A DNA stretch of 5,866 nt from Bacillota bacterium. Lineage in GTDB: Bacteria > Bacillota > Clostridia > Peptostreptococcales > Anaerovoracaceae. The position numbers and the translations under genes are program-made. Shown one piece after another: positions 1-4,509 of this stretch. The DNA lies in the NCBI GenBank assembly GCA_029266295.1, contig JAQSXD010000253.1:1-5866 (forward strand). The letters run 5' to 3'. The notes beneath the pieces are model-generated. The model saw only the letters and a program-made list of their open reading frames with translations, made no database searches and had not been told where the DNA came from. Numbering within the stretch: position 1 is the first letter of the stretch; every line of letters begins with the position of its first letter.

Positions 1-10
1 GGGGGACGTT

Positions 11-970
11 ATGAAGGATCGTTTTGGCAGAGAGATAAGCTACATGAGAATTTCCGTAACCGATCGATGTAATCTGAGATGCAAATACTGTATGCCTGAG
101 GAGGGTATTGAAAATCTCGGACACGATAAAATTCTGACATTTGAGAACATACAAAAAATTGTAAAGGCAGCAGCGGAGCTTGGAATATCAAAGTTTCGCA
201 TTACCGGAGGAGAACCTCTGGCGAGAAAGGGGATTGCAAGTCTCATCGAACAACTTGCAGGAACGGAAGGGGTCAAGGAGCTGGTCATGACCACCAACGG
301 CACATTGCTCGCAGGGCAGGCAGAAGCGTTAAAAAAAGCCGGCTTGAGCAGAGTGAATATCAGCGTTGATTCCCTGCTCTACCATAAATACGAAGAAATC
401 ACAAGAGGCGGAGACCTTGATGCGGTTTTTGAAGGGGTAAATGCAGCCCTTGCCGCAGGGCTGGCGCCCGTAAAACTCAATGTTGTGGCTATGGAAGGCT
501 TCAACGACGATGAAATTCTGAACTTTGTTCAGCTTACCATCAACCATCCGCTGGATATTCGATTTATTGAGCTTATGCCCATAGGACAAGCTGCGTTCAG
601 CAGCGGGTACCGCTATCTTTCTTGCGATGAGATCAAGAATAAGCTTCCAAGTCTGATTCCGCTGAAACGGCAGGACGGAGTGGCGGATCTTTACCGTTAC
701 CCTGAGGCGCAGGGTAATATTGGATTTATTAGTCCTATGAGCAGGCAATTTTGCGGAGATTGCAACAAGATAAGGCTTACCGCCGATGGGAAATTGAAAC
801 CCTGTCTACATACCGATCAGGAGATCGATCTGAACGAAATTCTGCAATCAAGGGATCATGAACTCCTGAAAGAGACCTTGCGGCAAGCAATACTCCAAAA
901 GGGTGAGCAGCATGAACTAAACAGCGGCGGAAAACCCATTGAACGGGAAATGAACCGGATCGGAGGCTAA
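11..970 (+). CDS. moaA: GTP 3',8-cyclase MoaA (radical SAM, molybdenum cofactor step 1)
   Basis: Radical S-adenosylmethionine enzyme that, in the family, rearranges GTP into 3',8-cyclo-7,8-dihydro-GTP, the substrate of MoaC; cytoplasmic. Seen: the N-terminal CxxxCxxC cluster motif (C20, C24, C27), the SAM-binding GGEPL (66-70), the MoaA-type IELMPIG (186-192), and the second iron-sulfur cluster cysteines C248, C251 and C265 around QFCGDCNKIRLTADG. It ends in Gly-Gly (318-319), the conserved C-terminal tail that reaches the active site in this family. At 319 residues it is close to full family length and appears intact. The ATG at 11 is preceded by a G-rich Shine-Dalgarno at 1-5. The next gene, moaC, starts one base after the stop codon, so the two are certainly co-transcribed. 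The promoter lies left of the window. Confidence 0.97.
   Translation: MKDRFGREISYMRISVTDRCNLRCKYCMPEEGIENLGHDKILTFENIQKIVKAAAELGISKFRITGGEPLARKGIASLIEQLAGTEGVKELVMTTNGTLLAGQAEALKKAGLSRVNISVDSLLYHKYEEITRGGDLDAVFEGVNAALAAGLAPVKLNVVAMEGFNDDEILNFVQLTINHPLDIRFIELMPIGQAAFSSGYRYLSCDEIKNKLPSLIPLKRQDGVADLYRYPEAQGNIGFISPMSRQFCGDCNKIRLTADGKLKPCLHTDQEIDLNEILQSRDHELLKETLRQAILQKGEQHELNSGGKPIEREMNRIGG
962..966 (+). promoter_or_regulatory. moaC ribosome binding site inside the last moaA codons
   Basis: GGAGG lies five bases before the moaC ATG at 972. It is formed by the codons for the final Gly-Gly of MoaA (GGA GGC) just before the TAA. The same bases therefore encode MoaA's essential C-terminal tail and start translation of MoaC, which implies translational coupling and fixes the moaC start. 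Confidence 0.8.
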
Positions 971-971
971 G

Positions 972-1511
972 ATGAAAGAAACGACTGACAACGACAGAAA
1001 TCAGCTGACGCAAATTAATGAAGAAGAGCTGACCCACATTGATAAGAACGGACGGCCCAAAATGGTGGATGTGGGAGAGAAGGAAGATACCGCAAGAGTG
1101 GCAGTGGCAAGGGGCAGTATCTATATGAAACCGGGGACCTTAGATCGGATTAAGGCTGGCTCACTAGCGAAGGGAGATGTCCTTTCCGTTGCACAAACTG
1201 CGGGAATCATGGCAGCAAAAAACACGGCATCGGCAATTCCGATGTGTCATAATATATTCATTACCGGTGTGGAAATGGATTTTGTTCTGGATGAAGAAAA
1301 TTCTGCAGTCCATATCGAGGCCAGTGCAAGCACCATCGGTAAGACCGGGATAGAAATGGAATCGCTGCATGCAGTCTCCGTTGCGGCGCTGACAATTTAT
1401 GATATGTGCAAGGCCGTAGACAGAGGAATGCGAATCACGGATATCAGACTAGTAAAAAAGACCGGAGGAAAATCCGGAGATTTTACAGGTGAGTATGATA
1501 GAGCTGAATAA
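972..1511 (+). CDS. moaC: Cyclic pyranopterin monophosphate synthase MoaC
   Basis: Converts the MoaA product into cyclic pyranopterin monophosphate (precursor Z); the family forms a cytoplasmic hexamer. Seen: LTHIDKNGRPKMVDV (20-34), the KGDV lysine K67, the MCH histidine H93, GIEMESL with E128 and E130, the signature TIYDMCKAVDRGM (141-153) with D144 and K147, and GGKSGDF (165-171). These match the E. coli active-site residues K51, H77, E112, E114, D128 and K131. At 179 residues it is somewhat longer than the usual ~160, because of a hydrophilic N-terminal extension of about 19 residues before LTHID. The start at 972 is supported by the GGAGG five bases upstream, and no later in-frame start has a comparable site. 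Asn follows the catalytic-region histidine where E. coli has Pro (MCHN versus LCHP), probably a lineage variant. Confidence 0.97.
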   Translation: MKETTDNDRNQLTQINEEELTHIDKNGRPKMVDVGEKEDTARVAVARGSIYMKPGTLDRIKAGSLAKGDVLSVAQTAGIMAAKNTASAIPMCHNIFITGVEMDFVLDEENSAVHIEASASTIGKTGIEMESLHAVSVAALTIYDMCKAVDRGMRITDIRLVKKTGGKSGDFTGEYDRAE

Positions 1512-1526
1512 AAGGAGGATAACATC

Positions 1527-1955
1527 ATGGCAAAAGTAATATCCATTAATACCAGTGACAAAACTGGCCAGATCAAGCTGCCTGTTTCAGAGGCTGAGTT
1601 TATCGAGGGCGGGATCAAAGGGGATGCGCACTGTGGTCTGGATGAGATCAAACAGGTAAGTCTTCTGGCAGACGAGAGTGTTGACAAGATGAGAGCAATG
1701 GGGCTAACCTTAGCAGCGGGAGCATTCGCTGAGAATGTAACGACCCAGGGGATTGAGCTGAAAACACTTCCCATCGGCACCATGCTGAAAATCGGCGAGA
1801 CCCTTCAGCAGGTTTCGAGAATCGGGAAGGAATGTCATACCGGCTGCGCGATCAAACAACAAACTGGTACCTGTGTTATGCCGCTGGAAGGAATTTTTAC
1901 AAAGGTGATCAAAGGCGGAATTATTCGGGTAGGGGACAGCATCGAACTCGTATAA
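1527..1955 (+). CDS. MOSC-domain protein of the molybdenum cofactor cluster
   Basis: Small stand-alone MOSC (MOCO sulfurase C-terminal) domain protein of 142 residues. MOSC domains bind or deliver sulfur or the molybdenum cofactor in the proteins where the role is known; the exact role of these short bacterial forms is not settled. Seen: the opening strand AKVISINTS, the GDAHCG motif (32-37), QVSLLADESV (43-52), FAENVTTQGI (67-76), and a C-terminal cysteine patch GKECHTGC...C (C103, C107, C116) followed by MPLEGIF and GGIIRVGD. The cysteines are candidates for persulfide or metal binding (inference). It starts 15 bases after moaC with an AAAGGAGG Shine-Dalgarno at 1511-1518, so it belongs to the same operon. 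In related bacteria similar proteins occur beside, or fused to, MogA/MoaB-type proteins; none is visible here. Confidence 0.88.
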   Translation: MAKVISINTSDKTGQIKLPVSEAEFIEGGIKGDAHCGLDEIKQVSLLADESVDKMRAMGLTLAAGAFAENVTTQGIELKTLPIGTMLKIGETLQQVSRIGKECHTGCAIKQQTGTCVMPLEGIFTKVIKGGIIRVGDSIELV

Positions 1956-2098
1956 TACAAAGGTATTAATAGTATATCGCAGCGGCTATGGAGTTATATC
2001 AGCAAAGCAGTGCTTCACAACCATGCCTTTAGGCTTGTTACTAAAATGGTGCCGTTATGAAAACGGTCATTAATATTGTATACATTTAGAGGTTACTA
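1956..2098 (+). other. Intergenic stretch after the moa cluster with several small stem-loops
   Basis: AT-rich and without a convincing gene. Small inverted repeats are visible: TAATAC/GTATTA around 1953-1968 (overlapping the MOSC stop codon), ACCAT/ATGGT at 2020-2024 and 2046-2050 enclosing a short GCC/GGC hairpin, and CCGTT/AACGG at 2052-2056 and 2062-2066. None is followed by a run of T, so none is a clear terminator for the moa transcript. No known riboswitch class was recognised. It may simply be the 3' untranslated tail of the moa mRNA. Confidence 0.4.
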
Positions 2099-2128
2099 TT
2101 GATTTTATCGATTATACTACTATATAAT
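2099..2128 (+). promoter_or_regulatory. Sigma-A-type promoter for the carboxyltransferase gene
   Basis: A -35-like TTGATT at 2099-2104 and a perfect TATAAT at 2123-2128 are separated by 18 bases in an AT-rich setting. Transcription would begin near 2135, giving a leader of about 113 bases before the start codon at 2249. There is no better promoter between the downstream terminator-like hairpin and the gene (only about 40 bases remain), which supports this one as the gene's own promoter. Confidence 0.65.
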
Positions 2129-2150
2129 GGATTAAATCGCCTGGAATTCT

Positions 2151-2169
2151 AAGGAAACGCTGTTTCCTT
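2151..2169 (+). promoter_or_regulatory. Leader hairpin that competes with the terminator stem
   Basis: AAGGAAAC (2151-2158) and GTTTCCTT (2162-2169) form a perfect 8-bp stem with a GCT triloop. Bases 2155-2169 are also needed for the 5' side of the terminator that ends at 2208, so the two structures exclude each other. This hairpin is transcribed first and could act as an antiterminator, or as a landing site for a protein or ligand. The pairing is seen in the sequence; the role is inference. Confidence 0.5.
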
Positions 2170-2208
2170 CCGGATGAAATGCCGGTTGAATGAAATCAGC
2201 GTTTTTTT
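2155..2208 (+). terminator. Intrinsic terminator in the carboxyltransferase leader (possible attenuator)
   Basis: AAACGCTG (2155-2162) pairs perfectly with CAGCGTTT (2197-2204). The stem continues as TTTC (2163-2166) with GAAA (2192-2195) past one bulged T, and is capped by a CCGG/CCGG stem (2170-2173 with 2182-2185). A run of seven T follows at 2202-2208. It lies downstream of the promoter at 2099-2128 and 40 bases before the start codon, so it would stop the gene's own transcript unless relieved. It could also end read-through from the moa cluster. Confidence 0.7.
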
Positions 2209-2238
2209 CGATACGTGTTAAGTGAAATATGTGAAAAT

Positions 2239-2243
2239 GGAGG
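2239..2243 (+). promoter_or_regulatory. Ribosome binding site that fixes the carboxyltransferase start
   Basis: GGAGG five bases before the ATG at 2249. The reading frame stays open upstream to a GTG at 2222 and an ATG at 2237, but neither has a Shine-Dalgarno. Family members begin at about the MAKIKITET residues, so 2249 is the likely start. Confidence 0.8.
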
Positions 2244-2248
2244 ATGAA

Positions 2249-3646
2249 ATGGCAAAGATTAAAATAACGGAAACAATTTTGAGAGACGGCCATCAGTCGT
2301 TGATTGCTACCCGTATGACGACGGATGAAATGCTTCCAGCACTGGAACTTCTGGATGGAGTTGGTTATCATGCGATGGAAGTATGGGGCGGCGCAACCTT
2401 CGATGCCTGTCTCAGATTTCTGAACGAAGACCCATGGGAACGTCTCAGAATTATCAGGAAAAATGTGAAACATACGAAACTCCAGATGCTGCTGAGAGGC
2501 CAGAACCTCTTGGGATATAAGCATTATGCAGATGATGTGGTTGATGAATTCGTAAATAAAGCCATTGGAAACGGAATTGACATCATTCGTATCTTTGACG
2601 CATTAAACGATACTCGAAACCTCCAGCGTTCCATTGAAGCCACCAAGAAGTACGGCGGGCACGCACAGGGAACCATTTCCTATACCATCAGCCCTGCCCA
2701 TACCGATGAAGTATTTATTCAGCTTGCCAAGGAAATCGAACAAATGGGCGCAGATTCGATCTGTATCAAAGATATGGCTGGTTTGTTGAGCCCATACAAT
2801 ACCTATGACCTGGTCAAACGGATTAAAAAGGAAATCAAGATTCCCCTTGAACTGCATACTCATGCAACCAGTGGACTGGGGAGTCTCACTTACATGAAGG
2901 CTGCAGAAGCAGGCGTAGACATTATTGATACTGCGCTCTCGCCATTTGCAGAAGGAACGTCCCAGCCGCCTACAGAGCCGCTGGTTTATGCGTTCAAAGG
3001 AACGGAGTATGATACGGAACTGAACATGGATCTTCTGAATGAGGCTGCGGAGTATTTCCGCCCAATCAGAGAAAAATATATTGCAAGCGGTCTCCTGGAT
3101 CCCAAACTGATGGGCGTGGACATCAATACACTAATCTATCAGGTCCCCGGAGGAATGCTTTCCAATCTGGTATCCCAGTTGAAACAGTCAAATGCTATGG
3201 ATAAATTCGAGGAAGTTCTGAAAGAGGTTCCGAGAGTTCGTGAAGATCTGGGTTATCCGCCCCTTGTAACGCCTACCAGTCAGATCGTAGGAACACAAGC
3301 GGTGCTGAATATCGTAACGGGTGAGCGATACAAGATGGTGCCGAATGAGGTGAAACAGCTTGTAAAGGGTATGTACGGCAAGACCACCGTTCCGATTAAA
3401 GAAGAAATCGTAAAGAAGATCATCGGGGATGAAGAGGTAGTTACCTGCAGACCGGCGGATCTCATTGAACCTGAACTTGAGAAGACACTGAGAGAGGTTG
3501 CTCAGTATGTGGAACAGGATGAGGATGTGCTTACAAGAGCACTGTTCCCTGGGCCGTCAGTAGAGTTTTTCAAATACAGGAACGCAAAACGGTATCAGAT
3601 TGATTCGACTTTGCTGAATGAAGAGGATATGGTATATCCCGTTTAA
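2249..3646 (+). CDS. oadA: Biotin-dependent carboxyltransferase subunit (oxaloacetate decarboxylase alpha / pyruvate carboxylase subunit B type)
   Basis: DRE-TIM-type barrel that moves a carboxyl group between a biotinylated carrier and pyruvate/oxaloacetate. Numbering from the ATG at 2249 (465 residues): TILRDGHQS (9-17) carries metal ligand D13; EVWGGATFD (44-52); FLNEDPWERLR (57-67); MLLRGQNLLGY (80-90); ICIKDMAG (171-178) has K174, the lysine carbamylated in this family; LHTHATSG (202-209) gives metal ligands H203 and H205. The conserved C-terminal carboxyltransferase region follows, with VPGGMLSN (299-306) and PPLVTPTSQIVGTQAV (337-352). The chain stops near YPV without a biotinyl domain (no AMKM motif), so a separate biotin carrier is needed. 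None is in the window, nor is a membrane beta subunit. Sequence alone does not separate oxaloacetate decarboxylase alpha, pyruvate carboxylase B and the transcarboxylase 5S subunit, so the symbol is provisional. Expression may be controlled by the leader terminator at 2155-2208. Confidence 0.88.
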   Translation: MAKIKITETILRDGHQSLIATRMTTDEMLPALELLDGVGYHAMEVWGGATFDACLRFLNEDPWERLRIIRKNVKHTKLQMLLRGQNLLGYKHYADDVVDEFVNKAIGNGIDIIRIFDALNDTRNLQRSIEATKKYGGHAQGTISYTISPAHTDEVFIQLAKEIEQMGADSICIKDMAGLLSPYNTYDLVKRIKKEIKIPLELHTHATSGLGSLTYMKAAEAGVDIIDTALSPFAEGTSQPPTEPLVYAFKGTEYDTELNMDLLNEAAEYFRPIREKYIASGLLDPKLMGVDINTLIYQVPGGMLSNLVSQLKQSNAMDKFEEVLKEVPRVREDLGYPPLVTPTSQIVGTQAVLNIVTGERYKMVPNEVKQLVKGMYGKTTVPIKEEIVKKIIGDEEVVTCRPADLIEPELEKTLREVAQYVEQDEDVLTRALFPGPSVEFFKYRNAKRYQIDSTLLNEEDMVYPV

Positions 3647-3663
3647 ATTGAAATCAACAAGTA

Positions 3664-3693
3664 AAAGCGCATCGTTAATGGACGATGCGCTTT
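3664..3693 (+). terminator. Stem-loop after the carboxyltransferase gene, probable terminator
   Basis: AAAGCGCATCGT (3664-3675) and ACGATGCGCTTT (3682-3693) form a perfect 12-bp stem with a six-base loop, 17 bases after the stop codon. Only three T, all within the stem, close the 3' side, and the following CAAGTTAA is not a true T-run. Termination may therefore be partial, or the hairpin may protect the 3' end of the mRNA. Confidence 0.65.
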
Positions 3694-3726
3694 CAAGTTA
3701 ATGCGATTCGTATACCACATAGAGGA

Positions 3727-3753
3727 AAATTATGTTACAATGAAACATAATTT
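3727..3753 (+). promoter_or_regulatory. Palindromic operator overlapping the promoter of the Fic-like gene
   Basis: AAATTATGTT (3727-3736) and AACATAATTT (3744-3753) are perfect 10-base inverted repeats separated by seven bases (ACAATGA). The spacing and position over the putative -10 fit a dimeric repressor site. The regulator is unknown: the arms do not clearly match Fur/PerR, Rex, BirA or AdcR consensus sites as I know them. The alternative is a weak AT-rich hairpin in the 5' leader. Confidence 0.55.
3733..3741 (+). promoter_or_regulatory. Extended -10 promoter element for the Fic-like gene
   Basis: TG at 3733-3734, one base, then TACAAT at 3736-3741 (one mismatch to TATAAT) gives an extended -10 element about 50 bases before the start codon. 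No good -35 is visible at the normal distance, which is common for extended -10 promoters. The element lies within the inverted repeat at 3727-3753. Confidence 0.45.
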
Positions 3754-3772
3754 AAGGGAAGGTACCAAGAGA

Positions 3773-3782
3773 AGGCGGTGAT
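3773..3782 (+). promoter_or_regulatory. Ribosome binding site supporting a GTG start
   Basis: AGGCGGTGAT matches the anti-Shine-Dalgarno complement AGGAGGTGAT with one mismatch and lies five bases before the GTG at 3788. It decides for this non-ATG start. The ATG at 3781 is inside the site and out of frame. Confidence 0.7.
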
Positions 3783-3787
3783 GGAAC

Positions 3788-4507
3788 GTGTTTCGGGAAA
3801 TTAAAAAGAAGAAGCTTATCCTCGAGAATCGAAAGCCTTACACCATAGAAGCGGCAGAATACATAGAAGAGCTAAATCTGGTGGACTGGATTTATACTTC
3901 CATGCGGCTTGATGGAAGCAGCATCGCTAAAACCAGTGTGCAAAAAATCTTGAAGGGAGAATTTCTGATCAATGTCAGCGTCAAGGATCACTCTCTGGTG
4001 GGAATCTATCAAAGCGCCATCCGTCTTGCCTATGACATGGCAGAGCTCGACATTGACCTCAATGAGTCCTATTTGTTCCGCTTTTATCAGATTCTTGCTG
4101 ATCCTGTAAAACAGGACTACCGCAGGACCAATCCCGTACTCTTTATGCTGGAATATAACCCTCCTCATCCCAGTGAGATTGAGGAGCAGATGGATATTCT
4201 TTTTCAGTGGCTGGGTGAAGCTGACTTTCAGAGCAATCCCATACTGCGGGCAGCGTACCTTCACAATAAGCTCGTTGAAATCTATCCTTTTGAAACCCAT
4301 TCTGAGGCTGTGGCCAGAATGGCAATGTACTATGAACTGATCCGAAACGGGTATCCTCCGATTATGCTGAACCTCAGCGAATCGGAATACTACAGTGCCA
4401 TTAAAAGCTATCTCAAAAAAGAAGAAATCCAGCCCCTGTATGAGCCCCTTGAAAGAGGTGTATACAACAAGCTGGAAATTATGATGCAGCTTACCGCCGA
4501 TCAGTAA
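3788..4507 (+). CDS. Fic-fold protein with a degenerate active site (pseudo-Fic)
   Basis: A 239-residue soluble protein that follows the Fic domain throughout. Active Fic enzymes transfer AMP or another phosphate-containing group to target hydroxyls. Seen: an N-terminal helix resembling the inhibitory (S/T)xxxE(G/N) segment, here S38-M-R-L-D42-G43 followed by VQKIL; a flap-like DYRRTNPVLFM (110-120); NPPHPSEIEEQMDILFQWL (124-142), the usual PP-HP linker and helix; then HNKLVEIYPF (159-168) and RMAMYYELIRNGYPPI (177-192), which flank the active-site loop in Fic proteins. The motif HPFx(D/E)GNGR is replaced by YPFETHSEA (166-174): catalytic His is Tyr, and the acidic residue, glycines, Asn and Arg are all missing. 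Catalysis by the known mechanism is therefore not expected. The frame is open and full length, so it is not simply a broken gene. It starts at a GTG with a strong ribosome binding site, behind its own promoter and operator. No toxin or antitoxin partner lies beside it. The Fic assignment is by motif order, not a database search. Confidence 0.75.
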   Translation: MFREIKKKKLILENRKPYTIEAAEYIEELNLVDWIYTSMRLDGSSIAKTSVQKILKGEFLINVSVKDHSLVGIYQSAIRLAYDMAELDIDLNESYLFRFYQILADPVKQDYRRTNPVLFMLEYNPPHPSEIEEQMDILFQWLGEADFQSNPILRAAYLHNKLVEIYPFETHSEAVARMAMYYELIRNGYPPIMLNLSESEYYSAIKSYLKKEEIQPLYEPLERGVYNKLEIMMQLTADQ

Positions 4508-4509
4508 TG

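Noticed and set aside
329..748. 139-codon open frame on the - strand opposite moaA
   Set aside because: Antisense to a well-conserved moaA; the translation has no recognisable features.
1397..1783. 128-codon, partly hydrophobic open frame on the - strand across moaC and the MOSC gene
   Set aside because: It crosses two conserved genes; the hydrophobic look comes from reading their codons in reverse.
1988..2032. Short open frame of 14 codons starting MELYQQ
   Set aside because: No convincing ribosome binding site and no sign of conservation can be seen; chance frame.
2023..2073. Short open frame of 16 codons (starting MPLGLLLKW) in the moa-carboxyltransferase gap
   Set aside because: No ribosome binding site, very short, and no recognisable similarity.
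1956..2098. A molybdenum-cofactor riboswitch near the moa genes
   Set aside because: The region is downstream of the cluster rather than ahead of it, and I could not recognise the Moco RNA pattern.
2222..2248. Upstream GTG (2222) and ATG (2237) as starts of the carboxyltransferase
   Set aside because: They lack a Shine-Dalgarno, and the clear GGAGG at 2239-2243 points to the ATG at 2249, where family members begin.
3872..4300. 142-codon open frame on the - strand opposite the Fic-like gene
   Set aside because: It is the antisense shadow of a gene with clear domain order and has no domain of its own.
4469..4492. AAGCTG/CAGCTT inverted repeat as the argH terminator on the - strand
   Set aside because: The stem is six pairs with an 11-base or longer loop, lies in the Fic-like coding region, and has no T-run following on the - strand.
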